48,530 nt of DNA. Origin: Candidatus Zhuqueibacterota bacterium (GTDB lineage: Bacteria > Zhuqueibacterota > Zhuqueibacteria > Zhuqueibacterales > Zhuqueibacteraceae). Location: assembly GCA_022616415.1 (NCBI GenBank), contig JAKEEU010000037.1, positions 1 to 48,530 of the forward strand. The letters run 5' to 3'. This document shows positions 1 through 8,719 of this stretch, piece after piece; the first letter of the stretch is position 1, and the number at the start of each line of letters is the position of its first letter. The notes under the pieces are model-generated. The model worked only from the letters and a program-made list of their open reading frames with translations. It had not been told where the DNA came from and did not search any database. The position numbers were made by a program, and so were the translations under genes.

Positions 1-21
1 AGTTGAGGATAACAGGAACGA

Positions 22-64
22 GCAGACGGCAAACATTTTTCTGTCATCCATCTTTCTGTCTTTT
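22..64. repeat. Family A inverted-repeat element, truncated by window start
   Basis: On the minus strand this reads as the word GACAGAAAGATG, then GACAGAAAAATG, then TTTGCCGTCTGC. The same order occurs on the plus strand at 29360-29471 and 31615-31761. Only one arm is present because the window begins inside the element. Confidence 0.7.
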
Positions 65-77
65 GAATACTTTTGAC

Positions 78-97
78 TTAACATTATCAGGTTAAGG
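78..97. repeat. Small palindrome next to family A (family J-like)
   Basis: CTTAAC and GTTAAG arms enclose an 8-nt centre. A related palindrome (CTTAACATTGCCAAG) follows the family A copy at 31615-31761 in the same relative orientation, and another lies inverted at the window end. Confidence 0.5.
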
Positions 98-173
98 TTT
101 CTTTTAAATTTCTCAAAAATAATATTTAGCCGATACTCATGTAATAATAAGATTTTCAATTGAAACTTGCATT

Positions 174-1154
174 ATGCAATACATCAACCTCGGCAAAACC
201 GGCTTAAAAGTCTCGCGTCTCTGTCTCGGCATGATGACTTACGGCGACCCGAAATGGCGCGATTGGATTTTGGGCGAAGAGCAGAGCCGTCCGATCATCA
301 AGCGTGCCGTGGAGCTTGGCATCAATTTTTTCGACACCGCCAATATGTACTCGCACGGCGTCAGCGAAGAGATCACAGGCCATGCCTTGCGGGATTTTAG
401 CCGCCGCGATGAAGTCGTTATCGCTACCAAAGTCTTTTTTCCGATGGGCAACAAACCCAATCAAGGCGGCCTGTCGCGCAAGCACATTATGGATTCCATT
501 GATGCCTCTCTGCGCCGTTTGGGAACCGACTACGTCGATCTTTATCAGATTCATCGCTTTGACAAAGAGACGCCGATTGAGGAAACCCTCGAAGCGTTGC
601 ACAATATCGTGAAAGCCGGTAAAGCGCGGTACATCGGCGCTTCGAGCATGTTTGCGTGGCAATTCGCTAAAATGTTGTCTGTCGCCGACCTGCACGGCTG
701 GACGCGCTTTGTGTCGATGCAGGATCATTATAATCTCGTCTACCGCGAAGAAGAGCGCGAGATGATTCCGCTTTGCCGCGCCGAAGGCATTGGCATCATT
801 CCGTGGAGTCCGCTGGCGCGCGGCTTTCTCGCCGGCAATCGCACCCGTGAGAAAAGCGGCGATACTGCGCGTGCCAAATCTGACAAATTTGCGCACGAAA
901 TGTATTATCAAAATAATGATTTTGACATCGCCGACCGCGTGATTGAACTCGCCAAACGTAAAGATGTCAAGCCGGCGCAAATCGCCCTGGCGTGGCTGCT
1001 GCATCAACCTGGCGTCACCGCACCCATCATCGGCGCCAGCAAGATGTATCAATTGGAAGAAGCCGTGGCCGCGCTGGAGATTCAACTTTCCAAAGAAGAG
1101 CGCGCGGTTTTGGAAGAACCGTATCGTCCTCACCCCATACTCGGACATTCTTAA
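174..1154 (+). CDS. Aldo/keto reductase
   Basis: This is a cytosolic NAD(P)H-dependent oxidoreductase of the aldo/keto reductase superfamily (326 aa, normal length for the monomeric TIM-barrel enzymes). The catalytic tetrad is complete: Asp54 and Tyr59 in FDTANMYS, Lys86 in ATKVFF and His127 in YQIHRFD. The C-terminal cofactor-binding segment PIIGASKMYQLEEAV is typical of YdjG/IolS-like (AKR11/12) members. The substrate cannot be read from sequence. The ATG at 174 gives the standard N-terminus beginning MQYINLGKTGL. The next gene starts 4 nt after the stop, so the two are almost certainly co-transcribed. Confidence 0.93.
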   Translation: MQYINLGKTGLKVSRLCLGMMTYGDPKWRDWILGEEQSRPIIKRAVELGINFFDTANMYSHGVSEEITGHALRDFSRRDEVVIATKVFFPMGNKPNQGGLSRKHIMDSIDASLRRLGTDYVDLYQIHRFDKETPIEETLEALHNIVKAGKARYIGASSMFAWQFAKMLSVADLHGWTRFVSMQDHYNLVYREEEREMIPLCRAEGIGIIPWSPLARGFLAGNRTREKSGDTARAKSDKFAHEMYYQNNDFDIADRVIELAKRKDVKPAQIALAWLLHQPGVTAPIIGASKMYQLEEAVAALEIQLSKEERAVLEEPYRPHPILGHS

Positions 1155-1158
1155 ATCT

Positions 1159-2277
1159 ATGAAACTCGAAACCCTTCTCATTCACGCCGGCGCTGAAATC
1201 GATCGCGCCACCGGCTCGGTGTCGCCGCCCATCAATCTATCCACGACATTCGAGCACGGCCCCGAAGCCGAGCGTCTGTATGGCTACATGTATATCCGCG
1301 AAAGCAACCCGACCCAAACCCGGCTTGAAACCGCTTTGGCGGCGGTTGAAGGCGGCGAGGCGGCGTTGGTGTTCGCTTCGGGAATTGCGGCAGGCGCGGC
1401 GTATTTGCAGGCCTTGCCCGCCGGTTCGCATGTCATCTTTCACCGCGATATTTATTACGATTTCCGCACCGTCGCGAACGAATTCATGCCGAAATGGGGA
1501 AGCGCAGCCACCCTGCTCGATATGAAAAACCTCGACGAAGTGCGCGCGGCGATGCGGCCCAACACGCGCTTGCTGTGGGCGGAAACGCCGACGAACCCAT
1601 TGATGCAAATTCTCGACGTCGCGGCACTGGCAAAAACGGCGCACGACGCCGGCGCCAAGCTCATCGTCGATGCCACTTTTGCCACTCCGGTGCTGCAACG
1701 CACGCTCGAGCTTGGCGCAGATGTCGCGTTGCATTCAATGACCAAATATTTGGGCGGACACAGTGACGTGCAAGGCGGCGCGTTGATTTTCCGAAAGCGT
1801 GAACATGACTTCGACGAGATTCTGCACATTCGCAAAGTCCTCGGCGCGGTTTTGTCGCCATTCAATTCATGGCTGGTTTTACGCGGCCTGCGCTCGTTGG
1901 CTTGCCGCGTGGAACGGCACTCAGCCAATGCCATGGCGTTGGCGCATTTTCTCGAGCAACATTCCGGTGTGGAGCAGGTGCATTATCCTGGTTTGCCATC
2001 GCATTCGGGCCATGAAATTGCCGGGCGCCAAATGCGCGCTTTCGGTGGCATGCTTTCTTTTCAAGTCAAAGGCGGGCGAGAGCAAGCGGTCAAAGTGGTT
2101 TCTCGCGTCAAGCTTTTCACCACGGCAACCAGTCTGGGCGGAACAGAGAGTTTGATCGAGCATCGCGCTTCGAGCGAGGGGCCGAGCACCACGACGCCCG
2201 ACAATTTGCTGCGTGTCTCGACCGGCCTTGAAGATCCTGAGGATTTGATTCAGGATTTATCCCAGGCGCTGGCATGA
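1159..2277 (+). CDS. Trans-sulfuration family PLP enzyme (cystathionine gamma-synthase/lyase-like)
   Basis: A 372-aa fold-type I PLP enzyme of the Cys/Met metabolism family. The Schiff-base lysine is Lys196 in SMTKYLGGHSD, Asp171 (IVDATFATP) should hold the pyridine nitrogen, and the YGYMYIRESNPTQ segment near residue 45 is the family's phosphate/tetramer region. Members make or cleave cystathionine, methionine or homocysteine. Which reaction applies here is undetermined. A longer open frame extends upstream through the reductase gene, but the ATG at 1159 gives the canonical N-terminus (KLETLLIHAG). The stop TGA overlaps the ATG of a truncated third gene. Confidence 0.92.
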   Translation: MKLETLLIHAGAEIDRATGSVSPPINLSTTFEHGPEAERLYGYMYIRESNPTQTRLETALAAVEGGEAALVFASGIAAGAAYLQALPAGSHVIFHRDIYYDFRTVANEFMPKWGSAATLLDMKNLDEVRAAMRPNTRLLWAETPTNPLMQILDVAALAKTAHDAGAKLIVDATFATPVLQRTLELGADVALHSMTKYLGGHSDVQGGALIFRKREHDFDEILHIRKVLGAVLSPFNSWLVLRGLRSLACRVERHSANAMALAHFLEQHSGVEQVHYPGLPSHSGHEIAGRQMRAFGGMLSFQVKGGREQAVKVVSRVKLFTTATSLGGTESLIEHRASSEGPSTTTPDNLLRVSTGLEDPEDLIQDLSQALA

Positions 2278-2355
2278 ACATCGCCCACCTCGCGATTCCG
2301 AGCAAGGATAACTTTCAACTGGCCGGCACGCTTTATCAAGCCGAACGTCGCCAAA
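2274..2355 (+). pseudogene. 5' stub of an alpha/beta-hydrolase gene
   Basis: The first 25-27 codons read like the start of a serine alpha/beta hydrolase (IPSKDNFQLAGTLYQ, the first beta-strand pair of the fold). The ATG overlaps the upstream stop as ATGA, the usual sign of translational coupling. After about codon 27 the frame runs antisense through the 3' end of the permease gene and no hydrolase sequence follows; the nucleophile elbow, acid and histidine are all absent. The break lies between about 2350 and 2376. Similarity was recognised by eye only. Confidence 0.6.
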
Positions 2356-2375
2356 AGGATTTCACTTTAAAAATA

Positions 2376-4790
2376 TTATTCGTATCGCAAGGAATTGATC
2401 GGATTCGCTCGCGCGGCGCGAACCGTTTGGAAGCTCATCGTCAGCCACGCCATCATAAAAGCCAGCGCGCCAGCGATCACGAACACCGCCGGCCCGATGC
2501 TGATGCGATACGCAAAGTCCGCGAGCCAGCGATTCATCGCAAAGTAGGCAATCGGCCACGCGATGATATTGGCGATCAACACCAGCACGGCAGATTCTTT
2601 GTTGAGCAACATGACGAGTCCGGAAACCGAGGCGCCGAGCGCTTTGCGAATGCCGATTTCCTTCGTGCGCTGTTCCGCGACAAACGCCGACAGGCCAAAC
2701 AATCCCAAACAGGCAATGAGAATGGCCAGTCCGGCGAAAGCAATTGTCACGTTGCCGAGCTTCTCTTCTTGTTGATAAAGCGCCGCGAGCTGTTCATCCA
2801 AAAAGAAATATCGAAATGGCAGCGTGGGCATATATATTTGCCAAGTCGATTCCAAAAACGCGAGCGTTTGCTGAACGTTTTGCGGGCGAGCTCTGATCGA
2901 GATCGTGTTGAAATCGCTCCAATCTTTCCACATTCGGAAAATCGCCGGTTGAATCGCCGTTTTCAGCGAGCCGAAATGATAATCCTGCAGCACCCCGATC
3001 ACCGTGCCTTTCGTGATGGTTTGGAAGCCGTTGCCGGTGGGCGCGAGCGCTTCGATTGCCTTGCCCAGCGGCTTGTCCCAGCCGAATTGTTTGGCCGCAG
3101 CTTCGTTGATCATGAAGGCCTGTGTCAAGTCCGTCGCGTGCTCTTTGGAAAAATTGCGCCCCGCCGTCAAGCCGATGGCGTAAGCCGGCAAAAAATCATA
3201 ATCCACCAAATACGTCGTGACGTTTGAAATTTCCTCCGCCGGTTTGCCTTCCAGGCGATAATCCAACCCGTAAGCGGGGCTGCCGGGCGTATTCATCGAT
3301 ATGGTGATATTGGCGATGTTGGAATTTTGCAAAAGCGCTTGCTTCATGGCTTCGACGTTTTGCCCTGCGGGAGAGAAGCCGATGGGAAACACCACCACGT
3401 TCTCTTGGTCAAATCCCAAATTCTTGCTGCGCACAAATTCCATTTGCTCGAAGACGATCATCGTGCCGGCGATCAACGCGATGGAGATGGTGAATTGAAA
3501 GACGACGAGCAGCTCGCGCACGCGAAAATTGCCCGCGCCGGATTTCGCCTGCGCTTTCCAAACCGCAAGCGGGCAAAGGCCGGACAAGTAAAATGCGGGG
3601 TAGCTGCCGGCGAATATTCCGGCGAGCAGCGTCAGCGCCGCCAAGCCGCCGGCAATCTCGAAATCACGCGCATAATGCAACGCGATTTGTTTGCCAGTCA
3701 GCCCGTTGAAAACCGGCAGCAGAAATTCGAGCAAGCCGATCGTCGCCAACAATGCCGCGCCGGCGAGCACAATCGCTTCGGCGAGAAATTGCCGGAGAAG
3801 CTGCGCGCGCTCCGCGCCCAACACTTTGCGCACACCGATTTCTTTGAGGCGTTTCGTTGCGCGGGCTGTAGCCAGATTCATAAAATTGATGCATGCGATC
3901 AACAGAATGAGCACGGCGATAGCGGAAAAGACGTACACGTAGGTGATGTCTCCCGCTGCGGCGGGATCGGGCTGCGGCTGGCGGGCGGAGTAAAGATGAA
4001 TGTCGCGCAACGGCTCGAGCGCGTAAGCGCGTTTTCCCGTTCCTTGCACGTCGTATTTTTGCGCAAAATTTTTCAGCCTTGCGGCCAACTGATTTTGCTC
4101 ATATCCTTCCGGCAACACCACGTAGGTGTAAAACAACAAGCTGATCCAATCTTCGCGCAAGCCGGGATAAATCGAATCGAGCGTCGGCATGGAAGCGAGA
4201 AAATCAAAGCGCAGGTGCGTGGTCGTGGGCAAGCCGGCAATGACGCCGGTGACTTCGAGATGGAGAGAATCGCCGAGCGCGATGGTTTTGCCGAGCGGAC
4301 TTTCTGCGCCGAAATATTTTTGCGCGGTTGTTTGTGTGATCACGATCTTCTTGGGGCCGATGAGCGCGGTTTGCGGATTTCCCGCCAGCAGCGGAAATGA
4401 AAACACCTCGAACACTTCCGCATCGCCGAAGAAAAAGCGCGATTCCCAAAAGCGTTTTTCGCCATAATTGACCACGGCTTCGCCGCCGAAAAGCTTGAAG
4501 AAGCGCACGGCTTGTTGCACCTCGGAAAATTCCCTTTTCAATGCCGCCGCCGCCGCGCCGGGTGAAGTTGAAAGATTGACCACACCGCCGCCGATTTCGT
4601 CATCAGAAACAAACCGGTAAATGCGATCCGCTTTCTCGTGAAAGCGATCGTAACGCCATTCCTGCCGGACGTACAGCAGAATCAAAACGCAGCACGTCAT
4701 GCCGATGGCCAAACCGGCGACGTTGAGCGCAGCGTAACCTTTGTGCCGCCACAAATGGCGGAGGGCGATGTGGAGGTAGTTTTTGAGCAT
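2376..4790 (-). CDS. ABC transporter permease, FtsX/MacB type
   Basis: An 804-aa inner-membrane permease with the duplicated layout of the large FtsX-like proteins common in Bacteroidota and related phyla. It has an N-terminal helix (about residues 20-40, GYAALNVAGLAIGM), a MacB-type periplasmic domain, a first FtsX block (VLILLIACINFMNLA, then RLKEIGVRKVLGA), a second periplasmic domain, and a C-terminal FtsX block with RTKEIGIRKALGA and three helices. It ends in the family signature ANPINSLRYE. Such proteins pair with a MacB-like ATPase to export peptides or drive mechanotransmission. No ATPase gene is next to it. It converges on the truncated hydrolase stub. Confidence 0.93.
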   Translation of the reverse strand: MLKNYLHIALRHLWRHKGYAALNVAGLAIGMTCCVLILLYVRQEWRYDRFHEKADRIYRFVSDDEIGGGVVNLSTSPGAAAAALKREFSEVQQAVRFFKLFGGEAVVNYGEKRFWESRFFFGDAEVFEVFSFPLLAGNPQTALIGPKKIVITQTTAQKYFGAESPLGKTIALGDSLHLEVTGVIAGLPTTTHLRFDFLASMPTLDSIYPGLREDWISLLFYTYVVLPEGYEQNQLAARLKNFAQKYDVQGTGKRAYALEPLRDIHLYSARQPQPDPAAAGDITYVYVFSAIAVLILLIACINFMNLATARATKRLKEIGVRKVLGAERAQLLRQFLAEAIVLAGAALLATIGLLEFLLPVFNGLTGKQIALHYARDFEIAGGLAALTLLAGIFAGSYPAFYLSGLCPLAVWKAQAKSGAGNFRVRELLVVFQFTISIALIAGTMIVFEQMEFVRSKNLGFDQENVVVFPIGFSPAGQNVEAMKQALLQNSNIANITISMNTPGSPAYGLDYRLEGKPAEEISNVTTYLVDYDFLPAYAIGLTAGRNFSKEHATDLTQAFMINEAAAKQFGWDKPLGKAIEALAPTGNGFQTITKGTVIGVLQDYHFGSLKTAIQPAIFRMWKDWSDFNTISIRARPQNVQQTLAFLESTWQIYMPTLPFRYFFLDEQLAALYQQEEKLGNVTIAFAGLAILIACLGLFGLSAFVAEQRTKEIGIRKALGASVSGLVMLLNKESAVLVLIANIIAWPIAYFAMNRWLADFAYRISIGPAVFVIAGALAFMMAWLTMSFQTVRAARANPINSLRYE

Positions 4791-4809
4791 GATAGTTTGA
4801 TCAAAAATC

Positions 4810-4932
4810 GCCTGAGAATGAATTCTCAGGCTGAAAAATGAAAGTCACCTAAAGGTGACTAATGGTTATTGTACGACGCAAGCCGTCTTCAGACGGCTTC
4901 CATTGTCGAGCCTGCGATTTCAATCGTAGGCT
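4810..4932. repeat. Array of four different short palindromes
   Basis: Four unrelated hairpins lie in 123 bp: 4810-4831 (10-bp arms GCCTGAGAAT, loop GA), 4843-4860 (8-bp arms AGTCACCT, loop AA), 4880-4899 (9-bp arms AAGCCGTCT, loop TC) and 4909-4932 (11-bp arms with one mismatch, loop TC). Each has a two-nucleotide centre. The last overlaps the final codons and stop of the Kelch gene read on the minus strand. There is no T-run, so simple terminators are unlikely. Confidence 0.9.
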
Positions 4933-5948
4933 ATCTTCCGCCATTCGTTGCCATCCCATTCCCATGTGTCATTCAAGCGTTCTCTGCCGCCGGCACCGCC
5001 GCCGAATAAAACGATTTTTTGCCGATGCGCATCATACGCCATCGCGTGCATGCTGCGCGCCGTTGGGCCGGAAACTTTTGCTTCATTCCACGCGCGGCCA
5101 TCCCAGAACCAAGTATCCCCCAAAAAATTGAAGCCGGGGCCGGGCGTCGTTTTCACGCCCGTTCCGCCAAAGAGAATGACCTTGCCGAGCTTGGCATCAA
5201 ACGCCATGCGATGCCGGGCGCGCGGCGGCGGGCCTGATGTCACAATCTGACGCCAAGAAATTCCGTCCCATTCCCACGTGTCGCCGAAATATTCATCCAC
5301 ACCGTCACCGAAGCCGCCGAAAAGCACAACGCGTTTTCGCTTTGCATCATACGCCATGGCATGATGCGCGCGATTGCCGGGGCCGGGCGCAACGATTTTT
5401 TTCCAAGCGATACCGTTCCATTCCCAAGTGTTGGTATCAAACTGCCGCGCGGAGTTCTGCCCGCCATACATCACCGTGACGCCGCGAGATTCATCATAAA
5501 CCATCGCGTGATGATCGCGCGTGCCGACGCTGGTGTCCGGCATCAAATGCCACGCGCGGCCATCCCATTCCCACGTGTCGCCTTTCAAGTCGGAGTAACC
5601 TTTCATCCCAATGCCGCCAAACTCGACCACACGCTTGCGGCGGGAATCGTAAGCCGCGCCGCCCAACACACGCGAGGGCGCGCCGTTCTTCACGAGCAAA
5701 TTCCAGCCCGCGCCATTCCATCCCCAAATTTCACTTTGTTCCGGTTGATATGGCGGCTGATAACCGTTGAGCAACAAAACCATTTTCAATTGGTCATCAT
5801 ACACCAAGCAATGGCCGGCGCGCCCGCTCGGGCGAGTGGTGTCGGGGATCGCTGCAACTTGTGGCGTCTCGGTCGATTGCGCCAGCGCTAAGGTGGTTTG
5901 AACGATGACGACGATCAAATCCAGCAAAACGCCTGATTTCATTTTCAT
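4920..5948 (-). CDS. Secreted Kelch-repeat beta-propeller protein
   Basis: A 342-aa protein with an N-terminal signal peptide (hydrophobic LLDLIVVIVQTTLALAQ) followed by six Kelch-type blades. Each blade repeats an HAMAYD..RKRVVLFGG strand and a DTWEWDG..W strand; the six W-x-W-[DN]-G motifs are visible in order. Such propellers are binding scaffolds with no catalytic motif, and the partner is unknown. Its ATG overlaps the stop of the upstream esterase gene as ATGA, so the two are translationally coupled. A paralogue of the same size lies at 9390-10436. The stop codon lies inside a palindrome. Confidence 0.9.
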   Translation of the reverse strand: MKMKSGVLLDLIVVIVQTTLALAQSTETPQVAAIPDTTRPSGRAGHCLVYDDQLKMVLLLNGYQPPYQPEQSEIWGWNGAGWNLLVKNGAPSRVLGGAAYDSRRKRVVEFGGIGMKGYSDLKGDTWEWDGRAWHLMPDTSVGTRDHHAMVYDESRGVTVMYGGQNSARQFDTNTWEWNGIAWKKIVAPGPGNRAHHAMAYDAKRKRVVLFGGFGDGVDEYFGDTWEWDGISWRQIVTSGPPPRARHRMAFDAKLGKVILFGGTGVKTTPGPGFNFLGDTWFWDGRAWNEAKVSGPTARSMHAMAYDAHRQKIVLFGGGAGGRERLNDTWEWDGNEWRKIAYD

Positions 5949-6718
5949 TGATTCCTACTTTGCGAAAATATCCACGCCAAAAAATCCGGCTCGGCGAAAG
6001 CGCGCTCCCACGCATTGTGGCCGACGCCTTGATATTCGGTATATCTCGGCTTCCCTCCCGCCCTTTTGATCGCTTCGATCATTCGGCGCGATTCTTTGAC
6101 ATCGACCAGGTTATCTGCATCACCATGAAAAGCCCAAATGGAAGTCTTTTTCATCGACGCGGCTTTTGCGGGATTTCCTCCTCCACAGATTGGAACAGCG
6201 GCGGCAAACGTGTTCGGACGGCGAGCGATAATATCCCAAGCTCCATAACCTCCCATCGAAATTCCCATCACATACAAGCGCGCGGCATCAACGCTAAATT
6301 CTTTTTGTATGCTATCCAAAATCTCGAGCACAAGCCTGATTTCATCTCGCGGCTTTTCCGAGTCAGGATCAGACCAAAACTTGCCCACAGGACATTGCGG
6401 CGCAAGAATGAAGCACGGATAGGCGGATTGATTGCCGGCGCGCGCAAAGAAAAGCGGCCCCTGCTTATCACCCCAAGACAAGATCAGCTTCAGGCTGTCG
6501 CCGCGCGCGCCGCCGCCGTGCAGCCAAAGCACCAGTGGATACTTCTTTTGTTTGTCATATTCATTGGGTATGAAGAGAAGATAGCGCATGCTTTCCCCCT
6601 GCGCATTCACAAAACGTCTTTCGAGAAAATCATTTGCATGAATGAGCTGCGCGTTTGTCAACAGCAGCGATGCAAGAGATGCGGCAAGGAAGTGAAGTCG
6701 CATTTCTATTCTTTTCAC
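5945..6718 (-). CDS. Secreted alpha/beta-hydrolase (esterase, PHB-depolymerase/dienelactone-hydrolase-like)
   Basis: A 257-aa exported serine hydrolase. Signal peptide residues 1-28 end near ASLLLTNAQLIHA. The oxyanion-hole motif is LWLHGGGARGD (about 65-73), the nucleophile elbow GISMGGYG contains Ser154, the acid is probably Asp202 in HGDADNLV, and the base is His234 in GVGHNAWE. The architecture matches stand-alone peptidase/feruloyl-esterase-like lipases annotated as phospholipase or prolyl oligopeptidase family. The substrate is unknown. It is the first gene of a two-gene unit with the Kelch protein (4-nt overlap). Confidence 0.88.
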   Translation of the reverse strand: MKRIEMRLHFLAASLASLLLTNAQLIHANDFLERRFVNAQGESMRYLLFIPNEYDKQKKYPLVLWLHGGGARGDSLKLILSWGDKQGPLFFARAGNQSAYPCFILAPQCPVGKFWSDPDSEKPRDEIRLVLEILDSIQKEFSVDAARLYVMGISMGGYGAWDIIARRPNTFAAAVPICGGGNPAKAASMKKTSIWAFHGDADNLVDVKESRRMIEAIKRAGGKPRYTEYQGVGHNAWERAFAEPDFLAWIFSQSRNQ

Positions 6719-6740
6719 TTTAAATTTTTATTTAAAAGCA

Positions 6741-6829
6741 TTCACGCAAAGACGCAAAGCCGCGAAGGTTTCGCAAAGAAAAACGAAAAACTTTGCGGCA
6801 ACTTTGCGTCTCTGCGTTTTCGCGTGCGC
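6741..6829. repeat. Family C inverted repeat (CGCAAAG words)
   Basis: The left arm carries CACGCAAAGACGCAAAG and GTTTCGCAAAG. The right arm carries CTTTGCGGC, CTTTGCGTCTCTGCG and CGCGTGC. The word is repeated in each arm, and the whole folds as a long imperfect hairpin in the 156-bp gap upstream of the esterase. CGCAAAG/CTTTGCG intergenic repeats are seen in many environmental genomes. Confidence 0.75.
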
Positions 6830-6874
6830 TTTTGATTTTTGGGTTCCTGCTTGATCGGCTTATAAAACAAATAT

Positions 6875-7909
6875 TCAAATTTGCCATTGCTGCTCGGCCA
6901 AACGATCCGCTGCTTCCGAAGTAGCAATGCCTTGCTGCTGCGCGAGCGCGAAAACGGCAAGTGCGGTATCATAAATCGAGTTCACTCTTTTCATCGCCTG
7001 CGCCGGTTCCCAATCGAGCATCTCGATGCAACCGTTGATCACGCCGCCGGCATTCGCGAGATAGTCGGACACGTAGAGAATGCCGCGTTTTTGCAAAGCC
7101 GCGCCGTGCCTGGCTTCTCGCAGTTGATTGTTGGCGGCGCCGGCAACGATTTCAACTTGAAGTTGCGGAATGGTTTCATCATCGAGAATGGCGCCAAGCG
7201 CGCACGGCGCGAAAATATCTGCGGGTGCACCGTAAATCATTTCTGGCCTCACGGCGGTCGCGCCAAATTCGTTCACGACTCGTTGCACGCGCTCGGCAGA
7301 GATATCCGTCACGACCAGTTTCGCGCCGGCGGCGTGCAATTCTTTCGCAAGACAATAACCGACGTTGCCGCAGCCTTGCAGCGCAACGGTTTTGCCGGCA
7401 AGATGATCGGCATGCCAGCGATATTGCGCCGCGGCTTGCATGGCGCGAAACACGCCGTGCGCCGTCCACGGTGAAGGATCGCCCGAGCGCGCGGCGAGTC
7501 CGGCAACGTGTTGGGTTTCCAAATGCACGATGTCCATGTCCGCCGTGCTCGCGCCGACGTCTTCAGCGGTGATGTAGCGGCCGCCGAGTGTTTCCACAAA
7601 GCGACCGTGCGCGCGAAAAAGTTTTTCGCGGTTCACGGTTTTGCCGTCGCCGATGATCACCGCTTTGCCGCCGCCGAAAGGCAGTCCGGCGAGCGCGGAT
7701 TTATACGTCATGCCGCGCGACAAACGCAGCGCATCGATGAATGCTTCCTCGTCATTGGCGTACGGCCACAACCGCGCGCCGCCAACAGCGGGGCCGAGCC
7801 TGGTGCTGTGAATGGCAATGATGGCACGATAGCCGGCGGTTTCATCCTGACAAAGCATCACTTGTTCGTGCCCCATGGTTTTTATTATCTCGAAGAGGTT
7901 ACTGCTCAT
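6875..7909 (-). CDS. Leucine-dehydrogenase-type Glu/Leu/Phe/Val dehydrogenase
   Basis: A 344-aa cytosolic NAD-dependent amino-acid dehydrogenase that reversibly deaminates branched-chain amino acids to 2-oxo acids. Family signatures are present: the glycine-rich substrate loop with Lys70 (GMTYKSALAG), the catalytic Lys82 (FGGGKAVII), the AEDVGAST segment, and the Rossmann fingerprint LQGCGNVGYCLA. The length fits leucine dehydrogenase (about 345-365 aa) rather than the longer glutamate dehydrogenases. Phenylalanine or valine specificity cannot be excluded. It is monocistronic by spacing (about 150-bp gap downstream, 107 bp upstream). Confidence 0.9.
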   Translation of the reverse strand: MSSNLFEIIKTMGHEQVMLCQDETAGYRAIIAIHSTRLGPAVGGARLWPYANDEEAFIDALRLSRGMTYKSALAGLPFGGGKAVIIGDGKTVNREKLFRAHGRFVETLGGRYITAEDVGASTADMDIVHLETQHVAGLAARSGDPSPWTAHGVFRAMQAAAQYRWHADHLAGKTVALQGCGNVGYCLAKELHAAGAKLVVTDISAERVQRVVNEFGATAVRPEMIYGAPADIFAPCALGAILDDETIPQLQVEIVAGAANNQLREARHGAALQKRGILYVSDYLANAGGVINGCIEMLDWEPAQAMKRVNSIYDTALAVFALAQQQGIATSEAADRLAEQQWQI

Positions 7910-7926
7910 AAAATTTTTAAAAAATG

Positions 7927-7956
7927 GCCCAACGGATAAAAACGACCAACGGATAA
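7927..7956. repeat. Family B half-element (CAACGGATAAA words)
   Basis: Two direct copies of CCAACGGATAAAA lie within 30 bp. A full palindromic version with two such words in each arm lies at 30603-30677. Confidence 0.75.
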
Positions 7957-8016
7957 AATATTTGGAGACAAAATGATTTGGAATTTAATTCTGAGCCTGC
8001 CTCATCATTCTTCAAT

Positions 8017-8668
8017 TTAATCCAGCAATCCGGAAAGCCAGTGCATGGCATTGAGCAAGAAGCGAAAGTTTTGTGGCGCTTGCGGCGAGTTCATGCCGAA
8101 AGGTTGCCGATTCGGGCCGCCGAGCTGCGCAGAAAACATCGCGGCTTCGCCAAATACGGCAACGCGGCCTTTGCCAAATCTCAAAGTCGCGCCTTGCAGC
8201 CGGCCGGTTGCCGAGAGACGCGGCGTTTCCGGCGTGAATTGCCAAGCGGTCTCAGGCAGCAGCAAGACCTGCGATGAATCGAGCACGAACAAAGGTTGCG
8301 CGCCACCCTCCAGTTGGAACGCCGATCCGGTAAACGTTATCAGCGAATCGATGCGTTCGTCGCGCGTTCTGCCGTTGATGATGGGATGATTGGCAAGCGT
8401 TCCGTCCGAACGGCGAAAAACGAAGAGCGCGCCTCGGGATTGCTCTGCGAACGTTGCAAAGCAATTGCTGAAACGAATGCCGAATGCCGCCGCCAGCTTT
8501 TCTGCCGCGCCGGCAAAGGGCATGTGATCCGCGATCAGCAACAGCGCGCCGCCTTCCCCTATCCAATCGCGCACGGCAGCGATTTCATCAATTGAAAGTG
8601 GTATCGGCAATTTGTTGCGCTTGGCTCGATTCGAACAAAATTAAAAGACAAAACAATTTTCGGATCAT
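8017..8668 (-). pseudogene. Secreted DUF4350-like protein with internal out-of-frame deletion
   Basis: Two pieces of one gene in different frames. From the ATG at 8668, 26 codons encode a signal peptide and a mature start (MIRKLFCLLILF..SSQAQQIADTTFN), then TGA at 8588-8590. Overlapping this in another frame, from about 8640 to 8017, is the C-terminal part with SIDEIAAVRDWIGEGG, LLLIADHMPFAGAA and GKGRVAVFGEAAMF, a glutamine-amidotransferase-like fold seen in DUF4350/GldG-like secreted proteins. The middle segment expected between them is missing and the join is out of frame. The larger piece opens only with TTG (8610), so translation of an intact product is unlikely. Confidence 0.75.
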
Positions 8669-8719
8669 AGAAAATTCTCGGTGAGATGTTTCAGATTAGT
8701 GTGCTGTTATACAAATTCC

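Noticed and set aside
204..1181. Long minus-strand open frame opposite the aldo/keto reductase
   Set aside because: It is antisense to a gene with a complete catalytic tetrad. Its composition is unnatural and it has no family motif.
2274..3227. 317-codon plus-strand frame after the PLP enzyme
   Set aside because: Only the first ~27 codons look real (hydrolase stub). The rest is antisense to the permease and rich in Arg/Gln.
3327..4400. 357-codon plus-strand frame inside the permease gene
   Set aside because: It is the complement of strongly conserved FtsX coding sequence and has no motif.
8625..8640. tRNA-like GATTCGAAC box
   Set aside because: No acceptor, D or anticodon stems can be drawn around it, and it lies in the leader of a broken gene. 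No tRNA was found anywhere in the window.
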